The notes below the pieces were generated by a model that saw nothing but the letters and a program-made list of their open reading frames with translations, was not told where the DNA came from and did not search any database. From Streptomyces sp. B93 (GTDB taxonomy: Bacteria > Actinomycetota > Actinomycetes > Streptomycetales > Streptomycetaceae), in the NCBI RefSeq assembly GCF_018070565.1, contig NZ_JAGPXL010000017.1, positions 83,096 through 147,095 on the forward strand: DNA of 64,000 nucleotides, read 5' to 3'. Every line of letters starts with the position of its first letter. Position 1 is the stretch's first letter. Of the stretch, positions 9,152 through 16,335 are shown one piece after another. Position numbers and translations under genes: made by a program.

Positions 9152-9409
9152 CTAGCGTCCGACCGCCTGCCAGAGAGCCACGACCAGCGCGCCCACCGCG
9201 GTGACGGCCGCGATCGAGGGCAGCGGCCAGCGGGCGTGTTCCAGGGTGACGAGCCGGGTGTTCAGCTCGTCCACCTCCTTGGCGGTCTCCTTGGTGCGGT
9301 GGGTGAGCAGGGTGAGGCCACCCTCGACCTGGGCGTAGGCCACGTCCAGGCGGCGTCGTAACTCTGCGAGTTCTCCTTGGGCGACGGACTGCTCGGGATC
9401 GGCGGTCAC
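9152..9409 (-). CDS. Small coiled-coil protein with C-terminal membrane anchor, TTA codon
   Basis: An 85-residue hypothetical protein. A charged heptad-like helix spans about residues 10-60 (ELAELRRRLDVAYAQVEGG; TKETAKEVDELNTRLVTLE), and one hydrophobic segment follows near the C-terminus (IAAVTAVGALVVALW), suggesting a tail-anchored coiled-coil protein. The GTG at 9409 is chosen because AAAGGAG lies six bases upstream; a longer frame to 9454 lacks such a site. Codon 17 is TTA (complement of 9359-9361), implying dependence on the bldA tRNA. It is convergent with the Nudix gene. Function unknown. Confidence 0.72.
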   Translation of the reverse strand: MTADPEQSVAQGELAELRRRLDVAYAQVEGGLTLLTHRTKETAKEVDELNTRLVTLEHARWPLPSIAAVTAVGALVVALWQAVGR

Positions 9410-9540
9410 GAACCGCTCCTTTCCGTAGTCGTTCCCTATCCCTTGCATGCGCATGATGAGTCAACTCGCCTGATGGGCCCATGGGGAGAGTGTGAGAGTG
9501 GCATATGCGTGCCCGGGGCGCACACGGTGTGTGAATGACA

Positions 9541-9571
9541 CGGGCCCGGCACCGAAGAGGTGCCGGGCCCG
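9541..9571 (-). terminator. Strong stem-loop terminator after the hydroxyacyl-CoA dehydrogenase gene
   Basis: A perfect 13-bp stem, CGGGCCCGGCACC (9541-9553) with GGTGCCGGGCCCG (9559-9571), closes a GAAGA loop. It lies 19 bp past the stop codon of the minus-strand dehydrogenase gene and before the promoter region of the small TTA gene. Confidence 0.85.
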
Positions 9572-9590
9572 GAGAAGTAGCGCTCGGTAA

Positions 9591-10463
9591 TCAGCCGTAG
9601 GTGTAGAACCCGGAGCCGGTCTTGCGGCCGAGCCGGCCGGCGTCGACCATCCGCTGGAGCAGCGGCGGAGCGGCGTACAGCGGCTCCTTGAACTCCTCGT
9701 ACATGCTCTGCGCCACCGAGGCGACCGTGTCCAGACCGATCAGGTCGGACAGCTTCAGCGGGCCCATCGGGTGGGCGCAGCCCATCTCCATGCCGTTGTC
9801 GATGTCCTCACGGCTGGCGATGCCCGTCTCGAACATCCGGATCGCGGAGAGGAGGTAGGGGATCAGCAGGGCGTTGACGACGAAGCCCGAGCGGTCCTGG
9901 GCGCGGATCGCGTGCTTGCCGAGCATCTTCTCGGCGAACAGCTGCGCCCGGCTGAGCGTGCCCTCGGAGGTGGTGAGCGCCGGGATCAGCTCGACGAGCT
10001 GCTGCACCGGGGCCGGGTTGAAGAAGTGGATGCCGACGACCTGGTCCGGCCGGGAGGTGGCGACCGCCAGCTTCACCAGCGGGATCGAGGAGGTGTTGGA
10101 GGCGAGGATCGCGTCCGGCCGGGTCACCACCTGGTCGAGCACCTGGAAGATCTCGGTCTTGACCTGCTCGTTCTCCACCACGGCCTCGATGACCAGATCG
10201 CGGTCGGCGAACTCGCCGAGGTCGGTGGTGAAGCTCAGCCGCTCCAGCGTGGCGTCCCGCTCGGCCTCACTGATCTTGCCGCGCTCGGCGGCCTTGGCGA
10301 GGGAGTTGAACAGCCGGGTACGGCCGATCTCCAGGGCCTCGCCGGTGGTCTCGGCGACCTTCACCTCCAGGCCGGAGCGGGCGCACACCTCGGCGATGCC
10401 CGCACCCATCTGACCGCAGCCCACCACTCCGACGCGCGTGATATCTCCCGAACTGACGGTCAC
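9591..10463 (-). CDS. 3-hydroxybutyryl-CoA dehydrogenase
   Basis: A 290-residue NAD(P)-dependent 3-hydroxyacyl-CoA dehydrogenase. The N-terminal Rossmann domain carries the dinucleotide motif GVVGCGQMGAGIAEV, followed by LASNTSSIP and the catalytic His region VVGIHFFNPAPVQQLVE. The C-terminal helical domain runs from about 190 (SGFVVNALLIPYLLSAIRM) to the end. It interconverts acetoacetyl-CoA and 3-hydroxybutyryl-CoA; in streptomycetes such enzymes feed butyryl-CoA and ethylmalonyl-CoA routes. It starts at GTG with AAGGGA just upstream and stands alone, divergent from the secreted hydrolase-like gene. Confidence 0.93.
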   Translation of the reverse strand: MTVSSGDITRVGVVGCGQMGAGIAEVCARSGLEVKVAETTGEALEIGRTRLFNSLAKAAERGKISEAERDATLERLSFTTDLGEFADRDLVIEAVVENEQVKTEIFQVLDQVVTRPDAILASNTSSIPLVKLAVATSRPDQVVGIHFFNPAPVQQLVELIPALTTSEGTLSRAQLFAEKMLGKHAIRAQDRSGFVVNALLIPYLLSAIRMFETGIASREDIDNGMEMGCAHPMGPLKLSDLIGLDTVASVAQSMYEEFKEPLYAAPPLLQRMVDAGRLGRKTGSGFYTYG

Positions 10464-10644
10464 ATCGTCCCTTTCGCTGATCCGCGGCCGTGCCGTGCCA
10501 CCGGGTCGCGGCGGCCACAGCCGACCCTGCTCCGATCGTGCACGTTACCCCCAAGTATCGATGATCGATCGGCGGGGTGGAGGCATGCTGGAGCCGCGGG
10601 ACAATCAGTGATCGATCCAATCCGAAGCGTATGGGGGTCTTGTC

Positions 10645-11871
10645 ATGCGACGGCTGTCACGGCGGGCGTTCGCCCTGGTCGCCCTGTCGACCCTGGCCAC
10701 GACGGGAGCGTCCGCCGCACCGGTCCGCGGTGGCGACCCACGGGCCGCCACCGGGATGCGCGGCATGTGGCTGGCCACTGTGCAGAACCGCGACTGGCCG
10801 TCCGCCCCCGGGCTCTCCGCCGAGCGGCAGCGCGCCGAGCTGATCGCCCACCTGGACACCGCGGTCCGGCGCCGCCTCAACACGGTGATCTTCCAGGTGC
10901 GCCCCACGGCCGACGCGCTGTGGCCGTCGTCGTACGAGCCCTGGTCGCAGTACCTCACCGGCGTCCAGGGCCGGGACCCCGGCTGGGACCCGCTGGGCAC
11001 CGCCATCACCGAGGCGCACGCCCGCGGGCTCCAGCTGCACGCCTGGTTCAACCCGCTGCGCGTCGCCGCCCACACCGACCCGTCCCGGCTCGTCGCCTCC
11101 CACCCGGCCCGGCGGCACCCCGACTGGGTCGTGGCGTACGGCGGGCAGCTCCACTACAACCCCGGGCTGCCGGAGGTCCGCGCCTTCGTGCGGGAGGCGA
11201 TGCTGGACGCGGTGCGGAAGTACCCGGTCGACGCCGTCCACTTCGACGACTACTTCTACCCCTACCCGAAGCCCGGCCAGACCTTCGACGACGACGCCGC
11301 CTACGACGCCCACGGCGGCGCCTTCCCCGACCGGGCCGCATGGAGGCGCGACAACATCGACCGGCTGGTGCGTGACATGGCCGCCGGGATCAAGAAGGTC
11401 CGCCCGGCCGCCCGGTTCGGCATCAGCCCCTTCGGGGTGTGGCGCAACGCCGACAGCGACCCGCGCGGCTCGGACACCCAGGCCCTCCAGTCGTACGACG
11501 ACCAGCACGCGGACACCCGCAAGTGGGTCAGGGAGAACTGGATCGACTACATCTGCCCGCAGCTGTACTGGCACATCGGCAACCGGGCCGCCGACTACGC
11601 CAAGCTGCTGCCCTGGTGGGCCGCGGTCGCCCGGGGCACGGGCACCGAGCTGTACGTGGGTGAGGCGCTGTACCGGGCCGGCGATCCCGCGCAGGCTGCG
11701 GCCTGGCAGGACCCGGCCGAGCTGTCCCGGCACCTCACCCTCGCCGGGGACCACCCGGAGGTGCGCGGTCATGTCTTCTTCGCCGCCCGGGAGGTGGCGG
11801 CTGACCCGGCCGGGGCGATGGCGCGGGTGGTGGCCGACCACTACGGGCAGCGGGCCACACTCCCGCGCTGA
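10645..11871 (+). CDS. Secreted glycoside-hydrolase-like protein (GHL10/DUF187)
   Basis: A 408-residue exported protein. The N-terminus has twin arginines (RRLSRRAFALVALS), a hydrophobic core and an A-S-A cleavage region near residue 25, so Sec or Tat export is possible. The mature part matches the GHL10 barrel: GMRGMWLATVQNRDWP, a VIFQVRPTADALWPS strand, LHAWFNPLRVA, then VHFDDYFYPYP and ICPQLYWHIG. Family members are thought to act on polysaccharides or peptidoglycan-related glycans, but the activity is poorly known. The start is the ATG at 10645. It is followed almost at once by the convergent DUF1918 gene. Confidence 0.87.
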   Translation: MRRLSRRAFALVALSTLATTGASAAPVRGGDPRAATGMRGMWLATVQNRDWPSAPGLSAERQRAELIAHLDTAVRRRLNTVIFQVRPTADALWPSSYEPWSQYLTGVQGRDPGWDPLGTAITEAHARGLQLHAWFNPLRVAAHTDPSRLVASHPARRHPDWVVAYGGQLHYNPGLPEVRAFVREAMLDAVRKYPVDAVHFDDYFYPYPKPGQTFDDDAAYDAHGGAFPDRAAWRRDNIDRLVRDMAAGIKKVRPAARFGISPFGVWRNADSDPRGSDTQALQSYDDQHADTRKWVRENWIDYICPQLYWHIGNRAADYAKLLPWWAAVARGTGTELYVGEALYRAGDPAQAAAWQDPAELSRHLTLAGDHPEVRGHVFFAAREVAADPAGAMARVVADHYGQRATLPR

Positions 11872-11873
11872 GT

Positions 11874-12074
11874 TCACTGCCCGGTGGTGGTCTCCCGGTG
11901 CCGGATCTCGGTGTCGGGGCCCGGCGAGCAGACGCCCTCATGGCCGTCCTCGAAGCGGACCCGGAACGGCGGGTTGCCCTCCTGGCCCATCACTTCGACG
12001 ATCTCGCCGACCTTGTCGCTCTGTCCGACCACCCTGCCGTGCTGGACAAGCTGGTCGCCCACGCTTGCGCGCAT
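11874..12074 (-). CDS. DUF1918 small protein
   Basis: A 66-residue protein with the DUF1918 pattern: GDQLVQHGRVVGQSDKVGEI, then a PPFRVRFEDGHEGVCSPGPD segment predicted to form a small beta-barrel like SH3-type folds. These proteins are common in actinomycetes, often near transporters and enzymes, and have no established role. A clear GGAGGAGG ribosome-binding site precedes the ATG at 12074. It ends 2 bp from the convergent secreted-protein gene. Confidence 0.85.
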   Translation of the reverse strand: MRASVGDQLVQHGRVVGQSDKVGEIVEVMGQEGNPPFRVRFEDGHEGVCSPGPDTEIRHRETTTGQ

Positions 12075-12164
12075 CTTGGGGCCTCCTCCGTGTGCGGGAG
12101 CAGCGGTCCGTGGCCTTTCGAGTCTACGGCGCGGGGGTGCCGCCCGGGAGCGGTGCGCACGCCG

Positions 12165-13091
12165 TCAGCCGCGCGCCCGTTGCGTGACGGCGATGCAGAC
12201 GAGCACCGCCGCGGCCGTCAGCGGGGCGGCCACCGTCAGGTGCTCGCCCAGCAGCAGCACCGACCACACCAGTGTGAGCAGCGGCTGGGCGAGCTGCAAC
12301 TGGCTCGCCTTGGGGATGCCGATGGCCGCCATGCCCCGGTACCAGACGACCAGCCCCAGGAACTGCGAGCCCGCCGCGACCCACAGCACCCCGGCCACGC
12401 TGTGCGCGGTCAGCCGGACGGGTTCGTACGACAGCGCCACCGCGGCGGCGGGCACCGCGACCGGCAGGCACAGCACCAGCGCCCAGCCGATCACCTGCCA
12501 GCCCGGCATGATCCGGGCCAGCCGCCCGCCCTCGGTGTACCCGGCCGCGCACACCAGCAGCGCCCCGAAGAGGTAGACGTCGGCGGTGCTGAGGGCGCCG
12601 CCGCTCTGCTGCACGGTGAAGGCGGCCACCACGGCCGCGCCCGCCAGCGCCGCCGCCCAGAAGGTGCGCGAGGGCCGGGTGCCGGTGCGCAGCGCCGAGA
12701 ACAGGGCGGTGGTCAGGGGGAGCAGGCCGACGACGACGGCCGCGTGCGCGGTGGTGGAGGTCTGGAGGGCGAGCGTGGTCAGCATCGGGAAGCCGACGAC
12801 AACGCCGGCGGCCACCACCGCGAGGCCCGCCCAGTGCCTCCGCTCCGGCACCGGGACCCGCAGCGCGAGCAGACAGCCGCCCGCGATCAGGGCCGCCAGC
12901 ACACTGCGCACCGCCACCAGCGACCAGGGCCCGAAGCCCTCCAGGCCCCAGGCGGTCGCCGGGAAGGTGAGGGAGAAGGCGGTGACGCCGAGGGCGGCCA
13001 TGAGGGTGCCGGACGTCCTGCCGCGTCCCTGGGGCTCCGCGGTGCTGACCGCTATCCGGGTTGGCGCGATAGCGCTACTCTCTGCTCTCAT
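12165..13091 (-). CDS. EamA/DMT-family ten-helix exporter
   Basis: A 308-residue integral membrane protein with about ten hydrophobic helices arranged as two EamA repeats, for example AALGVTAFSLTFPATAWGL in the first and DVYLFGALLVCAAGYTEGG in the second. EamA drug/metabolite transporters export amino acids, other metabolites or drugs. It is divergent from a MocR regulator; MocR genes often control a neighbouring transporter or PLP-related gene, so the two probably form one regulatory unit. The annotated ATG at 13091 overlaps the MocR start codon (shared CATG) and has no ribosome-binding site. A later start at the Met in GTLMAALGV is possible. Confidence 0.85.
   Translation of the reverse strand: MRAESSAIAPTRIAVSTAEPQGRGRTSGTLMAALGVTAFSLTFPATAWGLEGFGPWSLVAVRSVLAALIAGGCLLALRVPVPERRHWAGLAVVAAGVVVGFPMLTTLALQTSTTAHAAVVVGLLPLTTALFSALRTGTRPSRTFWAAALAGAAVVAAFTVQQSGGALSTADVYLFGALLVCAAGYTEGGRLARIMPGWQVIGWALVLCLPVAVPAAAVALSYEPVRLTAHSVAGVLWVAAGSQFLGLVVWYRGMAAIGIPKASQLQLAQPLLTLVWSVLLLGEHLTVAAPLTAAAVLVCIAVTQRARG
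13051..13081. promoter_or_regulatory. Candidate MocR operator in the EamA/MocR divergent start region
   Basis: GCTATC (13051-13056) and GATAGC (13068-13073) form an inverted repeat, overlapped by the 8-bp palindrome TAGCGCTA (13070-13077). TACTCT (13076-13081), 8 nt before the MocR ATG, could be a -10 for leaderless transcription. The whole segment lies inside the annotated EamA coding start. Inference. Confidence 0.4.
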
Positions 13092-14538
13092 GCAAGAGCG
13101 TAGCAGCGTGGCTGAACTGGCGGAACAGCTGAGGAGAGAGCTGAACCGCTATCCACCAGAAGGAAAGCTCCCGTCGAGCCGGGCCCTCGTCGAGCGGTTC
13201 CGGGTCAGCCCGGTGACGGTCTCCCGGGCCCTGGCGCAGCTCGCCGCCGAGGGACTGGTCGTCACCCGGCCCGGCGCCGGAGCCTTCCGCGCCCGCCCCC
13301 GCGCCACCGGGGCACCGGCCGCCGGGGACACCTCCTGGCAGGAGGTCGCGCTCAGCGCCGACGGCGCCGCCGACCTCGTACCCCGCTCGGTGGACGCCTC
13401 CGGCGTCCTGGTCTCGCTCGCCGCGCCCTCGCCCGGCGTCATCGAGTTCAACGGCGGCTATCTGCACCCCTCCCTCCAGCCCGAGCGGGCGATGGCGGCG
13501 GCGCTGTCCCGGGCGGGACGACGGCCCGGGGCCTGGGGACGACCGCCGATGGACGGACTGCCGGAACTGCGCGAGTGGTTCGCCCGGAGCATCGGCGGCG
13601 CCGTCACCGCCGCCGAGGTGCTGGTCACCGCGGGCGGCCAGTCCGCGCTCACCACCGCCCTGCGGGCCCTCGCCCCGCCCGGCGCGCCCGTCCTGGTGGA
13701 GTCGCCCACCTACCCCGGCATGCTCGCCATCGCCCGTGCGGCGGGCCTGCGCCCGGTGCCGGTCCCGGTGGACGCGGACGGCGTGCGGCCCGCCCTGCTC
13801 GCGGACGCCTTCCGGGCCACCGGCGCCCGGGTGTTCGTCTGCCAGCCGCTGTTCCAGAACCCGACCGGCGCCGTCCTCGCCCCCGACCGGCGCGCCGAGG
13901 TGCTGCGCATCGCCCACGGGGCCCGGGCGTTCGTCGTCGAGGACGACTTCGTACGACGGCTGGTGCACGAGGACGCCCCGCCGCTGCCGCGCCCGCTCGC
14001 CGCCGACGACCCGGACGGTGTCGTCGTCCACGTCGGCTCGCTCACCAAGGCGACCTCGCCCAGCTTCCGGGTCGCCGCCCTCGCCGCCCGCGGTCCCGTG
14101 CTGGAACGGCTGCGGGCCATCCAGGTCGTCGACACCTTCTTCGTCCCCCGCCCCCTCCAGGAGGCCGCCCTGGAACTCGTCGGCTCGCCCGCCTGGCCGC
14201 GTCATCTGCGGTCGGTCTCGGCCGAGTTGAGGGTCCGTCGGGACACCATGACCGCCGAGCTGCTCCGCGGTCTGCCCGAGCTGTCGCTGCCGTACGTCCC
14301 CTCGGGCGGCTACCACCTCTGGCCGCGGCTGCCCGACGGCGCCGACGACCTGGCGCTGACCGCCGCCGCGCTGCGCGCGGGCGTCGCCATCACCCCCGGC
14401 CGTCCCTACTTCAGTGCCGAACCCCCGGCCGCCCACATCCGGCTGAGCTTCGCCGCGGTGGCGTCGACCGGGGAGATCACGGAGGGCGTACGGCGGTTGC
14501 GGGCGGCCTGCGACGAGGTGCTCCCGCGCGCACGGTGA
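13090..14538 (+). CDS. MocR-type GntR regulator fused to an aminotransferase-like domain
   Basis: A 482-residue regulator. A GntR winged helix covers residues 1-75 (LPSSRALVERFRVSPVTVSR). The rest is a fold-type I PLP-dependent aminotransferase domain: LVTAGGQSALTTALRALAP, FQNPTGAVLAP, and the PLP-lysine motif GSLTKATSP. MocR proteins sense PLP-linked metabolites and usually control adjacent genes. The start at 13090 has no ribosome-binding site, and the upstream in-frame sequence belongs to the opposite EamA gene, so a leaderless transcript is likely. Its ATG overlaps the divergent EamA start. Confidence 0.9.
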   Translation: MQERSSVAELAEQLRRELNRYPPEGKLPSSRALVERFRVSPVTVSRALAQLAAEGLVVTRPGAGAFRARPRATGAPAAGDTSWQEVALSADGAADLVPRSVDASGVLVSLAAPSPGVIEFNGGYLHPSLQPERAMAAALSRAGRRPGAWGRPPMDGLPELREWFARSIGGAVTAAEVLVTAGGQSALTTALRALAPPGAPVLVESPTYPGMLAIARAAGLRPVPVPVDADGVRPALLADAFRATGARVFVCQPLFQNPTGAVLAPDRRAEVLRIAHGARAFVVEDDFVRRLVHEDAPPLPRPLAADDPDGVVVHVGSLTKATSPSFRVAALAARGPVLERLRAIQVVDTFFVPRPLQEAALELVGSPAWPRHLRSVSAELRVRRDTMTAELLRGLPELSLPYVPSGGYHLWPRLPDGADDLALTAAALRAGVAITPGRPYFSAEPPAAHIRLSFAAVASTGEITEGVRRLRAACDEVLPRAR

Positions 14539-14601
14539 CCGGGCGGGACCCGGGCGGTAATCCGCTCGACGCCCGCTCCCGTGAGTTGCGAGCATCCCCC
14601 C

Positions 14602-15039
14602 ATGACCGACGTACCGCCCCTCGCTGAGGGCTATGAGATCTCCACCGACCCCGACCGCATCGACGCCGAGCGGGTGCACCGCTGGCTGTCCACCGACGCG
14701 TACTGGGCGCTCGGCCGGGCCCGGGCGAAGCAGGACAACGCGATCGCCGGGTCGCTCAACTTCGGGGTGTACGACACCGCCTCCGGCGCGCAGGTCGCCT
14801 ACGCCCGGGTGGTGACCGACCGGGCGACCTTCGCCTGGCTCTGCGACGTGTACGTCGACCCGGCGGTGCGCGGCAAGGGGATCGGAACGGCGCTGGTGGT
14901 GGCGGTGCGCGAGGAGCTGCGGCCGTTCGGGCTGCGGCGGATCATGCTCGCCACGCATGACGCCCACGACGTCTACGCCAAGGTCGGCTTCGAGCCGCTG
15001 GAGCGGCCGGACCAGTGGCTGGCGCTGACCTTCGGGTAA
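14602..15039 (+). CDS. GNAT-family N-acetyltransferase
   Basis: A 145-residue single-domain GNAT acetyltransferase. The acetyl-CoA-binding signature is VDPAVRGKGIGTALVVAV (motif A), followed by LATHDAHDVYAKVGFEPL, the usual GNAT C-terminal strand and helix. Residues near the N-terminus (WLSTDAYWALGRARAKQDN) match a group of small actinobacterial acetyltransferases of unknown substrate. No ribosome-binding site precedes the ATG at 14602, so leaderless translation or the GTG at 14581 is possible. It lies 63 bp after the MocR gene on the same strand. Confidence 0.85.
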   Translation: MTDVPPLAEGYEISTDPDRIDAERVHRWLSTDAYWALGRARAKQDNAIAGSLNFGVYDTASGAQVAYARVVTDRATFAWLCDVYVDPAVRGKGIGTALVVAVREELRPFGLRRIMLATHDAHDVYAKVGFEPLERPDQWLALTFG

Positions 15040-15112
15040 GTTTTCGAGCACCCTCGGTAACTCCCAGGTAACACCTCTTGACCTGCGCACTTTCGAGGCT
15101 CACGATCCCCGC

Positions 15113-15706
15113 ATGTCACTTCGGGTCACGTTCGTCGCCAGCGCGCGCAGCTCCCCCCTGCTCGCCGAGCGGTTCGAGGACGACCGGCCGCTGGACCAGG
15201 CGGGCTGGGAGGAGGTGCAGCACGTCGCCCGCGACCTGCTCCCGCTCGCCACGGCCGAGCTGCGCTACTGCTCACCGACCCCGCGCAGCCGCGCCACCGG
15301 GGACGCCCTCGGCTACCACCCGCTGGTGCAGCCCGCGCTGCGGGACTGCCACATGGGCCGCTGGCGCGGGCTGACCCTGGGGGAGGCGATGGCCCGCGAA
15401 CCGGACCTCGTGGACGCCTGGCTGGCGGACCCCCGCTCGACGCCGCACGGCGGTGAGTCGCTGCTGTCGTTCATCTCCCGGATCGGCGGCTGGCTGAACA
15501 CCCGGCCGGTCGAGGAGCACGGCTGGATCGTCGCCGTCGCCGAGCCGTCGGTGATCCGCGCCGCCCTGGTCTACGCGCTGAAGGCGCCGCCCTCGACGTA
15601 CTGGAACATCGATGTCCGCCCGCTGTCGACGACCACCGTCACCGGCTGGGCGGGCCGCTGGCACCTGTGCCTGGACGGGGCACCGGCGCACACCTCATGC
15701 GCGTAG
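15113..15706 (+). CDS. Histidine-phosphatase-fold protein lacking catalytic histidines
   Basis: A 197-residue member of the histidine phosphatase superfamily, judged by CSPTPRSRATGDALG (the helix after the second strand), DCHMGRWRGLTLGE (the acid-containing loop) and HGGESLLSFISRIGGW. The catalytic RHG motif that should follow the first strand reads FVASARSSP, and the second catalytic histidine site reads VAEPSVIRAAL instead of a SHGxxIR form. Both catalytic histidines are therefore absent and the protein is probably non-catalytic. Similar degenerate members occur near cobalt/B12 genes in streptomycetes, from memory. Its last 12 bp overlap the end of the convergent DUF6314-like gene. Confidence 0.78.
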   Translation: MSLRVTFVASARSSPLLAERFEDDRPLDQAGWEEVQHVARDLLPLATAELRYCSPTPRSRATGDALGYHPLVQPALRDCHMGRWRGLTLGEAMAREPDLVDAWLADPRSTPHGGESLLSFISRIGGWLNTRPVEEHGWIVAVAEPSVIRAALVYALKAPPSTYWNIDVRPLSTTTVTGWAGRWHLCLDGAPAHTSCA

Positions 15707-16153
15707 GCCCGCCGCCTCGCGGGTGTAGTCGGTGCTGATCACCAGGTCCTTCGCGGGACCCCGCACCCGCCACACCGTCCGCCAGCGGTCCCGGTCCCGG
15801 ACGCTGAACTCGCCGCGGTAGAGGTCGGCGGAGCACGGGTGGTCGGCGGTGTGCCGTCCCGTGGTCAGATCGAGGTCGTGGAAGGCACGGCCGTCGGCGA
15901 AGCGCACGTCGGCCGTCCCGGGGGCGGGGCCGGGCAGGAAGCGCAGAGTGCGTTCGGCGGGGCGGGCGACGCCCTGCCAGACGAACGTGCCGGACTCGTG
16001 GTGGAGCAGTCCGGAGCCGTCGAGGTGGCGGAAATCCGTCGTACCCGTGAAGCGGCCTTCGTCGCCGGTCGTCAGATCCCGCACGGAACGCTCGACGCGC
16101 CAGCGTCCGGCCAGATACGCCATCACGTCCGGTACCGGCCAGAACTCGCCCAT
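15695..16153 (-). CDS. DUF6314-like lipocalin-type protein
   Basis: A 152-residue hypothetical protein that looks like a small beta-barrel. It has an opening AGRWRVERSVRD, repeated strand patterns (GRFTGTTDFRHLDGSGLLHH; HESGTFVW) and ends with a WRVRGPAKDLVISTDY stretch. This matches actinobacterial DUF6314 proteins, whose role is not established. The start at 16153 is preferred because GGGGAG lies upstream; the frame continues to 16342 but that part crosses the regulatory region of the arabinosidase gene. It is divergent from the arabinosidase. Confidence 0.75.
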   Translation of the reverse strand: MGEFWPVPDVMAYLAGRWRVERSVRDLTTGDEGRFTGTTDFRHLDGSGLLHHESGTFVWQGVARPAERTLRFLPGPAPGTADVRFADGRAFHDLDLTTGRHTADHPCSADLYRGEFSVRDRDRWRTVWRVRGPAKDLVISTDYTREAAGLRA

Positions 16154-16225
16154 CGCCTGCCGCTCCCCGTCCCGTACGTCGCTGCGTGACCCATTGACGC
16201 GTACCCGCCCCCTCCCTATCTTGCC

Positions 16226-16315
16226 GTTCGAAGTGCTGACCAATGTCCGATATTTCGAACCAGTCCGTTCGAGTCCGTTCGGGTCCGTGCGTGGCCCGTT
16301 CGTGGCCCGTCCGGG
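16226..16315. promoter_or_regulatory. Operator-like repeats upstream of the arabinofuranosidase gene
   Basis: GTTCGAA (16226-16232) and TTCGAAC (16254-16260) are perfect inverted 7-mers, 21 bp apart. Just downstream are near-tandem repeats: TCCGTTCG twice and GTGGCCCGT twice (16264-16312). The block sits between two divergent genes, 20-110 bp before the arabinosidase start, as expected for a sugar-responsive operator. The binding protein is unknown. Confidence 0.45.
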
Positions 16316-16335
16316 CACAGAGCCGCGGAGTATCC

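Noticed and set aside
16204..16335. N-terminal extensions of the arabinosidase (to 16243) and the DUF6314-like protein (to 16342)
   Set aside because: Both extensions lie in the regulatory region between divergent genes, overlap each other, and lack ribosome-binding sites; starts at 16336 and 16153 fit better.
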